Assembly (NCBI GenBank): GCA_024701455.1
Contig: JABXYP010000001.1
Span: 4,282,001 to 4,346,000 of the forward strand
Length of the DNA stretch: 64,000 nucleotides
Reading direction: 5' to 3'
Origin: Bacillus sp. A301a_S52
GTDB taxonomy: Bacteria > Bacillota > Bacilli > Bacillales > Salisediminibacteriaceae
The stretch's first letter is position 1; each line of letters begins with the position of its first letter. Both the position numbers and the translations under genes were made by a program. Of the stretch, positions 16,319 to 27,444 are shown in pieces. Below the pieces are notes generated by a model that ran no database searches, was not told the origin of the DNA, and was given only the letters and a program-made list of their open reading frames with translations.

Positions 16319-18223
16319 ATGGCGGAAAAAGTGAGAGATTATCCTAAACTTGCCAAAGATATATTAGAGGCGGTTGGAGGGGAAGAAAATATTATAGGTG
16401 TTAGCCGTTGTGCTACAAGACTTCGATTAGTACTTAAACGCTCTCAATCTAAAGCAAAAGAAAGAGTCAGTGCTATGCCTGGGGTCATTACAGTGGTGGA
16501 AAACAGTGGCCAATTCCAAGTTGTGATCGGTCAACATGTTGGTGACGTCTATGAAGCCTTTACGAATTTAGTTAATCTGGACTTATCAGATAGTCAAAGT
16601 GAAAACAAAGGGACCGTTTTAAACCGTGTCATTGCCACGATGTCAGCCGTTTTTGCACCCTTTGTTTATGTTCTTGCTGCCGCTGGTATTTTACAAGGTG
16701 CACTTATCTTACTTAATCTACTTTTTGATAACTTTGGAACAACGGGTACTTATGAGGTATTGAGTTTCATTTCATGGGCTCCATTTACTTTTTTACCGAT
16801 TTTCATTGCCATTACCGCTTCAAAGCATTTTAAAACAAATACGTATATTGCCGTGGCATGTTGTGCTGCATTAGTGAGTCCCACATGGGCAGAAATAGCT
16901 GCACAAATTGCAGATGGTAACACGATTACGTTTCTAGGTATCGCTTTGTCGGAAACTGTTTATACATCATCCGTATTACCGCCGCTTTTTTTAGTGTGGA
17001 TTTTGTCTTACCTTGAGAAATTTTTAAATAAAAATATGAATGAGATTGTACGGCCTTTATTTGTACCATTTTTATGCATGTTATTCATGGTTCCGTTAAC
17101 GATTTTATTAATTGGCCCTGTGACTACAATGGGGGCTAACGGCATTGCTAATGGCTATAATTTTTTAGCAGATTATGCACCAGCTCTAGCAGGTGCCATC
17201 ATTGGAGCTTTCTGGCAAGTCCTCGTTATTTTTGGGGTCCACTGGGGCATTACACCGATGGTTCTTGCCAATTATGAGTTATATGGGCAAGACTCTTTCC
17301 AAGCATATCAAACCATTGCCGTCATCGCTCAAGTAGGGGCTGTTCTCGGTGTTATCATTAAAGCAAAAAGTCAAGAAACACGAAAGATCGGTGTTTCAGC
17401 CGGGGTAACAGGAATGTTTGGTATTACTGAGCCCGCTATTTACGGGATCACCTTAAGGTTTAAAAAGCCGTTTATTTTTGGATGTATTTCCGGTGCAATC
17501 GGGGCGATCGTCGCTAGTTTCTTCAAACCTTATTATTTCGCTTACGCCGGACTCCCAGGACCATTAACAATCGTGAATGGGATAGACCCAGACTATCCAA
17601 CGTCCATTTGGGGAATTTTAATCGGAGTAGCTATCGCCATTATTCTCCCTGTCGTTTTAATCCAAATTTTTGGATACGGAGAAGACACGGCCAAGCAAGC
17701 TGTGAGTAACAGCTTAGTGAATGAACAAGGACAAAGTGGCAAAGGGTTAACTACTGATGCTATATCTAATGAAGAAAGAATCTCTTCCCCGCTTAACGGC
17801 ACTGTCTTCCCTCTGTCAGATGTTCGAGACGAGGTGTTTAGTTCCGGTGCTATGGGAAAAGGCTTAGCAATAGAGCCATCTGACAACACATTATATGCCC
17901 CATTTGACGGAACCGTTGTGATGCTCGCTCCGACTAAACACGCCGTTGGCTTGCGATCCGATTCTGGTGTCGAATTACTCGTGCATATCGGATTGGATAC
18001 TGTGACATTAGACGGCAGCCCCTTTACGCTAAAAATTAAAGAAGGGGATGAGATTAAAAAAGGCGATACCATTCTTACCTTTGATAAAAAAGCGATTCAC
18101 CAGCAAGGTTTAGAAACGATAACACCGATTATTATTACGAATAACAATGCTTATGAAGACATTCTTATTGAAGAACTTCAAGATGCAACGTTAAACGACA
18201 CATTATTTACTGTGATTAAATAG
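16319..18223 (+). CDS. PTS beta-glucoside transporter subunit IIBCA
   Basis: Complete 634-residue PTS permease. EIIB (residues about 8-90) has the phospho-Cys in GVSRCATRLRL. EIIC (about 100-455) has the GITEPAIYGITLRFKKPF region. EIIA (about 480-634) has ISSPLNGTVFPLSDVRDEVF and the active His in ELLVHIGLDTV. Start ATG 16319 follows AAAGGGGG. It is followed 12 bp later by a GH1 enzyme, so imported 6-phospho-beta-glucoside is cleaved by the next gene. It differs from the edge-truncated PTS at the left of the window in being controlled by a GntR repressor rather than by antitermination. Confidence 0.95.
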   Translation: MAEKVRDYPKLAKDILEAVGGEENIIGVSRCATRLRLVLKRSQSKAKERVSAMPGVITVVENSGQFQVVIGQHVGDVYEAFTNLVNLDLSDSQSENKGTVLNRVIATMSAVFAPFVYVLAAAGILQGALILLNLLFDNFGTTGTYEVLSFISWAPFTFLPIFIAITASKHFKTNTYIAVACCAALVSPTWAEIAAQIADGNTITFLGIALSETVYTSSVLPPLFLVWILSYLEKFLNKNMNEIVRPLFVPFLCMLFMVPLTILLIGPVTTMGANGIANGYNFLADYAPALAGAIIGAFWQVLVIFGVHWGITPMVLANYELYGQDSFQAYQTIAVIAQVGAVLGVIIKAKSQETRKIGVSAGVTGMFGITEPAIYGITLRFKKPFIFGCISGAIGAIVASFFKPYYFAYAGLPGPLTIVNGIDPDYPTSIWGILIGVAIAIILPVVLIQIFGYGEDTAKQAVSNSLVNEQGQSGKGLTTDAISNEERISSPLNGTVFPLSDVRDEVFSSGAMGKGLAIEPSDNTLYAPFDGTVVMLAPTKHAVGLRSDSGVELLVHIGLDTVTLDGSPFTLKIKEGDEIKKGDTILTFDKKAIHQQGLETITPIIITNNNAYEDILIEELQDATLNDTLFTVIK

Positions 18224-19675
<1,452 letters not shown>

Positions 19676-19692
19676 ATATAAGTCACTAGGAT

Positions 19693-19737
19693 AGGGCTGT
19701 CACCAAACATGTGAGTTTAGGTGCCAGCCCTTTTATT
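19693..19737 (+). terminator. Terminator of the beta-glucoside PTS/GH1 operon
   Basis: Stem AGGGCTGTCACC pairs with GGTGCCAGCCCT around a 15-base loop and is followed by TTTTATTT, 17 bp after the GH1 stop. Confidence 0.88.
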
Positions 19738-19944
19738 TGGTTGATTGGACAAGCTCTTATTTCATATCAAGTGAGCTGTTAAATGGATTACCCGATTACA
19801 AATGTTACTCCCAACCTAATTAGGAAATGCCGCTTCTTTGGTTGATGATTCTAACGATTTCAAACACATGACAGATTGATGTAAAAATAGCACCTAGTTC
19901 CCGATTCGGGAAGGTCATACTAATGACTATTTTAGGCAACCATT

Positions 19945-20574
19945 CTACGCCAACTCAATACAAATCGATTGTGTAAAACTAGCGTACTGCTCCGTTCTAA
20001 GCACGTATTTTTTTCTTTCAAACGCTATTACATCCTCCATTATTGAACGTTGGACAATCCTTTCGCTCAATCCTTCCCCTATTGCTTTGCCAAAAGCCTC
20101 TTTACGTGTCCACAACCACAGCCAGCGGTCTATTTTGTTACCAGAGCCTTTAGACATATATCTCATTTCTTCCGGGTGGAAAAACATCGGATGGCTATTT
20201 AGAGTCCGATGGCATTCGACATCTACACCAATTGAACCGTTAGCACGTACTCCAATTAAATAACGATCTTTGGAATGTGAAACATTAAATTGATAAGGAC
20301 ACTCTTCATTTATATAGGGTTTCCCATAAGTCCCATAAGCAAGAGGGATATTTTGGGGCGCTCTATTTAAAAGAGGCGACAGGACACTACGAAGATAACC
20401 ACGTATAAGTAAGAATGTCTCTCTTTTCTGCTTCCTTTTGATCTTCCTTGCCCGTTCTTGTTCATCACTCGTGATAAAAGATAATAACTCTTGCTTTCGC
20501 CTCTCCAACGACGTGACTGTTCCTGCAAATACTCTAGGCTTTTGATAACATTTAGCGGGGCTTAATCGATACAT
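19945..20574 (-). CDS. 4'-phosphopantetheinyl transferase, Sfp-type
   Basis: A 209-residue PPTase that loads phosphopantetheine onto carrier proteins. Family motifs are YGTYGKPY (80-87), FNVSHS (96-101), the Mg-binding IGVDVE (115-120) and WTRKEAFGKAIGEGL (155-169). It is the last gene of the polyketide cluster and should activate its two ACPs. ATG 20574 is the first Met in frame but has only a weak A/G-rich ribosome site. A 31-codon frame with an excellent ribosome site (20552-20647) overlaps its start and may couple translation. A TAG closes the PPTase frame 21 bases upstream of the ATG. Confidence 0.92.
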   Translation of the reverse strand: MYRLSPAKCYQKPRVFAGTVTSLERRKQELLSFITSDEQERARKIKRKQKRETFLLIRGYLRSVLSPLLNRAPQNIPLAYGTYGKPYINEECPYQFNVSHSKDRYLIGVRANGSIGVDVECHRTLNSHPMFFHPEEMRYMSKGSGNKIDRWLWLWTRKEAFGKAIGEGLSERIVQRSIMEDVIAFERKKYVLRTEQYASFTQSICIELA

Positions 20575-20647
20575 ATTTCTTTTTTTTCGAAACTAAAGAG
20601 AGAGACATAAATAGAAAACTAACAGAAAGAAAAGCGAATCTTCTCAT
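20552..20647 (-). CDS. Possible 31-residue hydrophobic peptide between monooxygenase and PPTase
   Basis: GGAGG sits 6 bases before ATG 20647. The frame encodes MRRFAFLSVSFLFMSLSLVS, then KKKKYVSIKPR, and stops 23 bases inside the PPTase gene. It looks like a signal or single membrane helix with a basic tail. An A8 tract (TCGAAAAAAAAG) near its end means a one-base gain or a two-base loss would fuse it to the PPTase frame. It may be a leader for coupling, a small membrane protein or a frameshift scar. Confidence 0.4.
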   Translation of the reverse strand: MRRFAFLSVSFLFMSLSLVSKKKKYVSIKPR

Positions 20648-20649
20648 GG

Positions 20650-21852
20650 TTATACCTCCATTGTCTCATTTTCTACAATCCCATATTGTAGTCTTCTCAT
20701 CACTTTATTTTTAAATGGTGCCTTGTCTAACAACTTCATCTTGACCTTACGAATTGTACATTGAAATGGAGATGATGCGGCTAAATTTTGCTCTTGCCGA
20801 GATTGAAAACTAGCGACAAACGATACTTGTTTTTTACGTTTTTCAATAAAATCTGTAAATAAATCAGCTGGAAGAGCCCCTGAGTGTTCTTTTAATCCAT
20901 TTGTCACATAAGGAAGTAATTTAAAGGCATCCTGCATAGCAATGTTCACTCCCTGTCCCAATATTGGAGACATTGTGTGCGCTGAATCACCAATTAAGAT
21001 GAGTCCATCATTAGCCCAATTATCTAAGTGGGCCGTAAAAATCTTCAATAAAGTGGTATCCTCCCAAGACTTAATAGTTTCGCTCATAGGTTTCCGTAGC
21101 CTAGGCTCTATAGTACATACTTTATCAATAAAACTGGAGATGCCTTTCTGTTTAATCTCTCGGTTTCCTCCTAAGGAGATATATGTGCCCACTCGTAAAT
21201 AGTCTGGATACGTGGGGAGAATAATAACATGGTCATGTTTATACACTTTAATAAGGTTCCCTTCCTCCCAATCAATGGGTTTAGGGACTTTGAACCAGAT
21301 CAAATCTCGATCAAATTCTTTTTTATGGACTTGAAAATTTCCAAGCGTCTGTAACCGGCTATATCGTCCTTCAGCACCAATGACGAGTTTACTTCTAAGT
21401 TCAAAATCTTGCTCACTTTCCTTATAACGCACCCCCACCACCTTTTCGCCATCTTTAATTAAATCCGTGCACGTAGCTCCTTCAATGTAACTGAAGTTTG
21501 GATAGGTAAGTGCCTTTTCTTTCAATGCTTCTAATACCACAGGTTGTGGCATATCAATACCGAATTTTTGAGGATGATCTAATTCATCAAAATTGACACT
21601 AAATAACTTTTCTTCTCTATCGTACATTTTAATCTTACGGACCTTAATAAATCCGTGCTTTTCCAACACTGGGAAAACCCCTAATTTCTTTAGAAGATAA
21701 ACCGATCCTGGAGCAATCGTTTCACCACGGAAATCTCGGCTAAGGTCTTTATTTTTTTCAAGAACCGCCACATTCACCTTCTCCTGTGCAAGTAGAAGAC
21801 CCATTAACATTCCCGCTGGTCCGCCTCCAACAATGACCACTTCTTTGTTCAT
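20650..21852 (-). CDS. FAD-dependent monooxygenase, PHBH/UbiH-like
   Basis: A 400-residue flavoprotein hydroxylase tailoring enzyme. The FAD dinucleotide-binding motif is [18 protein letters not shown] (residues about 5-22), the second FAD motif [13 protein letters not shown] is at about 155-167, and the [20 protein letters not shown] motif is at about 285-304. Its ATG at 21852 overlaps the dehydratase stop by ATGA. It could hydroxylate or epoxidise the acyl chain or the ring of the predicted product. The C-terminal region is basic with no extra domain. Confidence 0.9.
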   Translation of the reverse strand: MNKEVVIVGGGPAGMLMGLLLAQEKVNVAVLEKNKDLSRDFRGETIAPGSVYLLKKLGVFPVLEKHGFIKVRKIKMYDREEKLFSVNFDELDHPQKFGIDMPQPVVLEALKEKALTYPNFSYIEGATCTDLIKDGEKVVGVRYKESEQDFELRSKLVIGAEGRYSRLQTLGNFQVHKKEFDRDLIWFKVPKPIDWEEGNLIKVYKHDHVIILPTYPDYLRVGTYISLGGNREIKQKGISSFIDKVCTIEPRLRKPMSETIKSWEDTTLLKIFTAHLDNWANDGLILIGDSAHTMSPILGQGVNIAMQDAFKLLPYVTNGLKEHSGALPADLFTDFIEKRKKQVSFVASFQSRQEQNLAASSPFQCTIRKVKMKLLDKAPFKNKVMRRLQYGIVENETMEV

Positions 21853-22322
21853 GACGATTCCTGCCCTTCTTTATTAAGATAAAAGACTAACTGTCCCTTC
21901 GCAATTTTCTTTCGATTGTCCACTCGTTTAATCGTCGCTTGCGCTGTATAATAAGCACCTATCTGTTCAACAATTTTTACTTTTGCCTCCAGCTCACACC
22001 CTGCTTCGGCAACAGAATAAAACGTAAAATCTTTTGTTTTCACAAGATATCCCATGAGTGGCTCAGTAGCATTTTTTTGAATCATCGTTAATAGCAAGCT
22101 GGCTTGCGCTGCAAATTCAATAATGAGGACACCTGGCATAATAGGTTGTTCAGGAAAGTGACCTGGAAAGAATGGTTCGTTATGAGATAAATATTTACTG
22201 CACGTTATTGTCTCCCCATCAAAGTCTACAACCCTATCTACAAATAAAAATGGAGGGGTTTGCAATAGCATTTTTCTCGGTTGAAGCTTCGTCACATCGA
22301 TCTTTTCTTTTAACGTTAACAT
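21849..22322 (-). CDS. FabZ-like 3-hydroxyacyl-ACP dehydratase
   Basis: A 157-residue hotdog-fold dehydratase. The FabZ signature [20 protein letters not shown] (51-70) carries the catalytic His55 and Glu69. With the KS-CLF and KR it completes a reducing cycle without an enoyl reductase, as in highly reducing type II PKSs that build polyenes. Start ATG 22322 has AAAGGAGAG upstream. It is coupled to the downstream monooxygenase. Confidence 0.93.
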   Translation of the reverse strand: MLTLKEKIDVTKLQPRKMLLQTPPFLFVDRVVDFDGETITCSKYLSHNEPFFPGHFPEQPIMPGVLIIEFAAQASLLLTMIQKNATEPLMGYLVKTKDFTFYSVAEAGCELEAKVKIVEQIGAYYTAQATIKRVDNRKKIAKGQLVFYLNKEGQESS

Positions 22323-22335
22323 GTCACACTCTCCT

Positions 22336-23097
22336 TTATTGTAGCTTCAATAACCGACGTTTTATTTCTTCTTCTTTGAATAAGTGCACAAGTTCTTCTG
22401 TCTCACTATCAAGCTGGTTTTTTAGTTCTGAGGCAGCATATCTTTTTAAGAGTTTTTTAGTTGCGGTGATCGCTGGCAAGTACCCTTCCTCCACTTTAGA
22501 AAGATAGGCGTTTAAACGATCTTGCAACTCTTGCTTGTTTTCACATACTTCCTGCAATAACCCTAGTTCAAGGGCTTCTTCAGCTGTAAAAATAGTTCCT
22601 TGGATAAGCATCTCAAAGGTATTTTCATAGCCTATAATACTTGGAAGTAAGTAACTGGCACCTAGATCGGGAGAGATTCCCATTTGATGAAAATTTTCTA
22701 GAAATTTAGCACGCTTTAAAGCAAGGCGCTTGTCACACGCAAGCATAATATTAAACCCACCGCCGTAAGCGTAGCCGTTAAATAAAGCAATGGTCACCTT
22801 CGGGGAGGTGAAAATTTCAAGCACGCAGTTGTTAAAGATCTGAAGGACATGTCTTAGAACCTCCTCTCCATCATGACCGACACATGTTAATAAATCCTCT
22901 GGACGTGGCCCACTGCTGAAATAAGCGCGATGTTTACTCCCGAATACAATTGAATAAATGTTCTTGCTCTCATTCCCCATCCTGATAGCTTCAAGTAATG
23001 CACTTCCAAGAGATGCATCAAATGCATTTTTCTTTTCAGGATAATCAAGCGTGACATAGAGAACATGGTTCTTTATTTCTGTTTGAACATAACTCAT
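22336..23097 (-). CDS. Enoyl-CoA hydratase/isomerase (crotonase superfamily)
   Basis: A 253-residue crotonase-fold protein. The oxyanion-hole region [19 protein letters not shown] (about 114-132) is intact. At the second acidic position the sequence reads [12 protein letters not shown], with Asp in the position used by PaaG-type delta3,delta2-enoyl isomerases. The glutamate typical of hydratases at the first position is replaced by context LENFHQMG that I cannot align with certainty. It could shift double bonds in an ACP- or CoA-bound intermediate. It lies 13 bp before the dehydratase and 3 bp after the desaturase-like gene. Confidence 0.85.
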   Translation of the reverse strand: MSYVQTEIKNHVLYVTLDYPEKKNAFDASLGSALLEAIRMGNESKNIYSIVFGSKHRAYFSSGPRPEDLLTCVGHDGEEVLRHVLQIFNNCVLEIFTSPKVTIALFNGYAYGGGFNIMLACDKRLALKRAKFLENFHQMGISPDLGASYLLPSIIGYENTFEMLIQGTIFTAEEALELGLLQEVCENKQELQDRLNAYLSKVEEGYLPAITATKKLLKRYAASELKNQLDSETEELVHLFKEEEIKRRLLKLQ

Positions 23098-23100
23098 CAG

Positions 23101-24597
23101 CTATACCAACACACTTTCTTTTTCAATTTTTTTCCACAATTTATAGCCTGAAAGTATAACTGAGACGACCCCCCCGCCTGGATCAGTCCATTGACCAGAA
23201 ATATAAAGCCCTTTAATCGGTGTTTCTTGCTGGGGGCGACCTGTCATTTGCTGCTTATTTTGCTCCCATCCATAAATGGCACCAAAGCTATTATTTGTAT
23301 AACGCTCCATCGTTTGAGGTGTACCCGATTCCACATGAACAAGATGATTACGAAGATTCGGAATGGCTAGCTCAGCCATTGAAATCAATTGGTCTTGGTA
23401 GGCCTCCTTTTCCTCTTTCCAATCAGATCCAATATCATATGGCACTAGAGTTGTCAGAACAGCTGTATGTTGTCCTTCCGGTGCTAAACTCCGATCCGCC
23501 AGAGTAGGTGTGGAAATGGCTAAACCACTAAGGCCTTTTGCCCCTAACTCTTTCAATGCTTGGTGCTTTTCCATAAACGTGTCATAGCTGTAATCTTTGT
23601 AAATGAACGTCTCATGAGATAAGCCTTCCTTTTCAAGTGGATGATCGACCCCTAAGAAGACTTCAAAAGCAGAAATTGACGGCTTCAACTTGCTAATTCG
23701 TTTCTTATACCGTGTAGGAAAATGTTCTTCTCCCACAAGGGTTTGTATCATCTTTAAAAAGTCTCCATTACAAATAATTTTTGGTGCTTCCACGTATTCA
23801 CCTGTTTGAAGGCGAACACCTTTCACCTGTTTATCTTCTACTTCCACACGCTCAACTTCATTCCTTAGACAAACTTCCCCTCCCAATGCCTTAATACGTT
23901 TTACAAATGCATCGGCAAGCGTTTGAAAACTCCCTTCAGCATAGTAAATATCTTCTTTAAAATAGCTCATGATGGCATAGGCAAAAAACATGGCACTTCC
24001 TTGCGTAGGTGGGGTACCGTAATACGCCCACAAAGCAGAGAATGAATAAATAGCTTGCGGATCTTGTAAAAAAGATGAGGTTAAGTCATGAAAGCTCTTG
24101 TCGCGATATTTCAACATGATAGGATTAGATAACACTTTCAATGGATCACCAGAGTGGAGAAGCTTTAATGTCACATCATAGAGCTTTTCCATCTCACTAA
24201 CTAACTCTTTTATGTTGTTAGTTTCATGTGGGAACTCTTGGCAATAAGAATGAATAAGTCCTTCTTTAGTTCGACTAACTGTCATCTTTCGGTCGGGATA
24301 ATAAGCTGTATAAATGTCATCCAATCGAAGGAAATTCACGTCATTTTCCACCCCAGCTGCTTGCAATAGGTCTTCTAACAATCCACCATCTTTCGCACCA
24401 GCTGCAATGCGTACAGCCGAATCAAAGGTAAACTTTCCTCTACGAAAAGAATGTGCGTATCCTCCTGCTCGGTAATGACGTTCAAGTACAAGGACCGAGT
24501 AGCCCTCTTGTGCTAGATATGCAGCTGCACTAAGTCCCCCCATACCTGCTCCGATAACAACTACATCGTAGCTTGATTTTTTAGGCCTTCTTGCCAT
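23101..24597 (-). CDS. FAD-dependent oxidoreductase, phytoene desaturase/CrtISO/RetSat-like
   Basis: A 498-residue amine-oxidase/phytoene-desaturase superfamily flavoprotein. The N-terminal VVVIGAGMGGLSAAAYLAQE followed by VLERHYRAGGYAHSF is the hallmark, and the C-terminal FAD motif is GLYISGQWTDPGGGVV. ATG 24597 is preferred over the ATG five codons upstream because the G-rich ribosome site GGGAGGGAGAGG lies between them. The gene overlaps the acyltransferase by 37 bp. Relatives isomerise, desaturate or saturate polyenes, so it may set geometry or oxidation state of the acyl chain. Precise reaction unknown. Confidence 0.9.
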   Translation of the reverse strand: MARRPKKSSYDVVVIGAGMGGLSAAAYLAQEGYSVLVLERHYRAGGYAHSFRRGKFTFDSAVRIAAGAKDGGLLEDLLQAAGVENDVNFLRLDDIYTAYYPDRKMTVSRTKEGLIHSYCQEFPHETNNIKELVSEMEKLYDVTLKLLHSGDPLKVLSNPIMLKYRDKSFHDLTSSFLQDPQAIYSFSALWAYYGTPPTQGSAMFFAYAIMSYFKEDIYYAEGSFQTLADAFVKRIKALGGEVCLRNEVERVEVEDKQVKGVRLQTGEYVEAPKIICNGDFLKMIQTLVGEEHFPTRYKKRISKLKPSISAFEVFLGVDHPLEKEGLSHETFIYKDYSYDTFMEKHQALKELGAKGLSGLAISTPTLADRSLAPEGQHTAVLTTLVPYDIGSDWKEEKEAYQDQLISMAELAIPNLRNHLVHVESGTPQTMERYTNNSFGAIYGWEQNKQQMTGRPQQETPIKGLYISGQWTDPGGGVVSVILSGYKLWKKIEKESVLV

Positions 24598-25361
24598 GCC
24601 TCTCCCTCCCATTCCTCTATCAATGTTTTAATATGATGTAAAAAGTCAGCTGCCAAAGCCCCATCAATGGCTCGATGGTCAAAAGTCATACTAAGAGGCA
24701 CCATTGATTTAATGACAATATCGTCCTCAACAACAACAGGACAACGGCGAATAGCACCTATTCCGAAACAAGTTGTACTCGTAGTCATAGGAAAAAATGA
24801 GTTGATTGGAACATGTCCAAGCGACGTCACAGTAAAGCTCCCTTGGGTTTGCTGCCATGTTTCTGGCTTCTTCATCACTTTCTTAAAAATTTTTCGCCCT
24901 AACCACGTTGGGAGCTGCTGAAGCTTTCGGATAGCTGTGAATTGTTCACCTGTCTCAAATGAAACTCCCTTTAGCTCATTTATCTCCTCCTGAATGACTG
25001 AAAGGGATTTTTTATTTAAGTTTTGTATCACGTGTGAGGTGACGATTCGTTCCCCTCTAGCTAGAGTATCCATGGTCACTTTGCCATCAATTGAAGAGAA
25101 CTGCCAACGTTTCAGATGCCGCTTTCCTTGAACTGAGCAATTAACTTCTGGATACGCTTCAATAGCTCGGGAAATGGCATAAAGGAAAAAGCTCACATAG
25201 CTTATGTTCTCTGAACGTTGCTTAAATGTCGTCTTCGCATCCAATAGTGTAGAGGCGTCAATTTCTGTACTTAAGTAGATTGCCTGACTTTCATTTGCTT
25301 TCTCAAGAAAGTGAACAGTATGCCGCCTTACCGGTGGTAATGGCTCAACTTTAATTGTCAT
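24561..25361 (-). CDS. Free-standing 2-oxoacid dehydrogenase-type acyltransferase (Agg4-like)
   Basis: A 266-residue E2 catalytic domain with no lipoyl domain. The active-site motif MTFDHRAIDGALAADFL with HxxxDG is near residue 230. In agglomerin and related tetronate pathways a stand-alone E2-type acyltransferase acetylates the primary hydroxyl of the tetronate before elimination. Here the gene follows the FkbH and ACP genes immediately (ATGA overlap), as expected for that pathway. An ordinary dehydrogenase complex is excluded because E1, E3 and lipoyl partners are absent. Confidence 0.88.
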   Translation of the reverse strand: MTIKVEPLPPVRRHTVHFLEKANESQAIYLSTEIDASTLLDAKTTFKQRSENISYVSFFLYAISRAIEAYPEVNCSVQGKRHLKRWQFSSIDGKVTMDTLARGERIVTSHVIQNLNKKSLSVIQEEINELKGVSFETGEQFTAIRKLQQLPTWLGRKIFKKVMKKPETWQQTQGSFTVTSLGHVPINSFFPMTTSTTCFGIGAIRRCPVVVEDDIVIKSMVPLSMTFDHRAIDGALAADFLHHIKTLIEEWEGEAWQEGLKNQATM

Positions 25362-25597
25362 TTTCTCGATGCCTCCACTAATTCAACAATTTCGCGAACT
25401 GTTGAAATAGCCATAAACTTATCCAAGTCAAGTTTGACATGACACTCAGCTTCAATATTTGTGAAAAGTCTCAAGGAATTGACTGAATCCCATTCAGAAT
25501 CTTCCTCTTTTGAAAAATCCAATGTCACGTCAGCTTCCTCGAGCTCCATCACATCTTGAAAAATGTCTAAAACTGTTTTCTCAACTGTCGTCAGCAT
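25358..25597 (-). CDS. Acyl carrier protein (glyceryl-ACP)
   Basis: A 79-residue carrier protein, mostly helical and acidic. The phosphopantetheine Ser is Ser38 in EWDSVNSLRLF. Its ATG overlaps the FkbH stop as TAATG and its stop overlaps the acyltransferase start as ATGA, so the three proteins should be made in step. By analogy with Agg3/RkE-type proteins it would carry the D-glyceryl unit loaded by FkbH. It differs clearly from the second ACP at 30036-30323. Confidence 0.9.
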   Translation of the reverse strand: MLTTVEKTVLDIFQDVMELEEADVTLDFSKEEDSEWDSVNSLRLFTNIEAECHVKLDLDKFMAISTVREIVELVEASRK

Positions 25598-27444
25598 TAC
25601 GCTTTCATCCTTTCGCTAGTTAGTTGCTGCTTAATCCACGGTACTTTTGGAAGAGAGCAACTGCATGAAGATAGCCAGTCATCTCCTTCTGCTTTAAAGC
25701 CATGTTCTTCATAAAAAGCAGCCACAAATCTATTTTTCGCTGTCTGTCGATATGTGCCTGAAATAGTTTGTACTCCTTTGGATCGTGCTTCCTCGAATAA
25801 TAAATGAAGGGCTTCTGTTTCCACTTGGCGTTTAAAAACTCGGCAACTCATGACAGCATTCCTAATACGCCATGTCTTTCCTTCCTCAGAAACATGAAAG
25901 TAGCCCACCAATCCGTTGTCACCAAAACGATCCTCCAAACCAAACGTATAAATGGATTCAGCTACATTCTCGTCCATTGTCCTTGTCACATCTGCTTCTG
26001 TTAAACGTTCAGTCGTCAAATTAAATTGATTTGTACGTTGAGAAAGCTGAGTAACTCTTGAAATTTGGTGTTTCTCCAATTTGGTCCATTTAATAACCAT
26101 TTGTAATTGTTTGAGATAATCTTCAAGCGATGTAGACGATTCTTTAAGTTTTTCGTGCTGGACTAATTGTTTATATTTTTGCGATCGCTCTCGATCCTCA
26201 TTTGTTAAGCCTAGTGTATTAAACCACCCATTCTCCAATAGATCCATTGAGTAACGACTCGGATCTTTTCCGATTGGTATCACCGTCACATCCGGAATTT
26301 CTTCTGTCATCAGCTGTCTCTCAAATGGATTGTCATCTATAAATAGAAAGGAATCTAAACCTAAGTTAAGCTGAGTCGCCATCTTACGGAGACTATCTGT
26401 TTTTGGCTCCCAATGACAAAAAATTTGTGTGAACGCCTCCTCCTTTAAAACCATGTGTTCATTTTCTTCAAAAACAGCCTTTACATTTTCCCAGTCATTT
26501 TTACTAGCAATCGTCAATAGAACACCTTGCTCATGTAGACGACGAATAACTTTTTGAAATGATTTATATTGGTTACCAGGGAAAGCATCAGACAGTGCGA
26601 TTCCCTTCACACCATCATCTCCAATAATGCCTCCCCAAATGGTGTGATCTAAATCAAGAGCCAATACTTTTTTCGTCAGCCCTTTTTTAGCCGCTACAAT
26701 AGCGACGACTTCAGAAGAAAGACCATGCCATGCTTCCACACTGTAACTCATGGATCCAAAGTACTTTAATCTATCATCTCTTATTTGACTTGCCCCTTGT
26801 GTCAACACATCAAAATCAAGAGTAATGATGTTGGGTATGTTAGTGTGCAACTCAAGCAATTGAACGTTAAATTTTCTCCATAGAGAGGATACACGTTGCT
26901 TTTCGCGATAGCCTAAAATCGCTTTTAAGTCAGCCAGTGGTAGAGGAATTGTATGAAGAACGATCGTGCCATGATGTCGGGAAGCAAAAGAGCTAACAAC
27001 ATGAGTGATGTCATGAATTGCCGCCTCTAAAGCCTTTGCAATCGTATTGACTGACCACTCATTAGTCTGGATATGTTGATAGATGACAGACTCGTCGAGC
27101 GAGCAGACTGTGACATCACCTTCAAAAGCATCGAGCTCACTATCTGATTGGAGCATCTGAACCGCCCATTGATTAAAGCCTGTGGTCAACACCTTTAAAT
27201 TTATTTGCCTTTTAGCAGCATCAAATCTAAGGGCATCTTCCAATCCATCGGTTGTATGATTTCCTACAATCGCTATTTTTGCATGAGTTCTCCCACCTTC
27301 CCACTTACGCAATAGTTTTCCTATTTTGTTCTGTTGAACTGGACTTTCTATGTCAAAAAGAAGTTGTGTAAACTTATGGCTCATATCAGAGTCATTTTGA
27401 TGAATACATGATTTAATCTGGTTTAGGCGTTCACGCTCATTCAT
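25597..27444 (-). CDS. FkbH-like glyceryl-ACP synthase (HAD-IIIC plus GNAT-like)
   Basis: A 615-residue three-part protein: an N-terminal SGNH-like region (about 55-255), a HAD domain with DLDHT (264-268) in LALDLDHTIWGGIIGDDG, the second HAD piece LTIASKNDW and FIDDNPFER, and a C-terminal GNAT-like region (about 440-600). FkbH enzymes take glycerate from 1,3-bisphosphoglycerate, dephosphorylate it and load it on an ACP. Methoxymalonyl partners (acyl-ACP dehydrogenase, 3-hydroxyacyl dehydrogenase, O-methyltransferase) are absent, which favours tetronate ring formation. ATG 27444 overlaps the upstream stop (ATGAATGA). A GTG nine bases earlier is the alternative. Confidence 0.92.
   Translation of the reverse strand: MNERERLNQIKSCIHQNDSDMSHKFTQLLFDIESPVQQNKIGKLLRKWEGGRTHAKIAIVGNHTTDGLEDALRFDAAKRQINLKVLTTGFNQWAVQMLQSDSELDAFEGDVTVCSLDESVIYQHIQTNEWSVNTIAKALEAAIHDITHVVSSFASRHHGTIVLHTIPLPLADLKAILGYREKQRVSSLWRKFNVQLLELHTNIPNIITLDFDVLTQGASQIRDDRLKYFGSMSYSVEAWHGLSSEVVAIVAAKKGLTKKVLALDLDHTIWGGIIGDDGVKGIALSDAFPGNQYKSFQKVIRRLHEQGVLLTIASKNDWENVKAVFEENEHMVLKEEAFTQIFCHWEPKTDSLRKMATQLNLGLDSFLFIDDNPFERQLMTEEIPDVTVIPIGKDPSRYSMDLLENGWFNTLGLTNEDRERSQKYKQLVQHEKLKESSTSLEDYLKQLQMVIKWTKLEKHQISRVTQLSQRTNQFNLTTERLTEADVTRTMDENVAESIYTFGLEDRFGDNGLVGYFHVSEEGKTWRIRNAVMSCRVFKRQVETEALHLLFEEARSKGVQTISGTYRQTAKNRFVAAFYEEHGFKAEGDDWLSSCSCSLPKVPWIKQQLTSERMKA

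Noticed and set aside
19898..19912. TTCCCGATTCGGGAA as terminator of the polyketide operon
   Set aside because: A perfect short stem, but the nearest T run on the minus strand is more than ten bases downstream, so termination is doubtful.
24561..25361. E2 component of a 2-oxoacid dehydrogenase complex
   Set aside because: No lipoyl or E3-binding domain and no E1/E3 genes nearby. Position next to FkbH and ACP supports a tetronate acyltransferase.
25597..27444. Methoxymalonyl-ACP pathway for FkbH
   Set aside because: The required acyl-ACP dehydrogenase, 3-hydroxyacyl dehydrogenase and O-methyltransferase genes are absent from the cluster.
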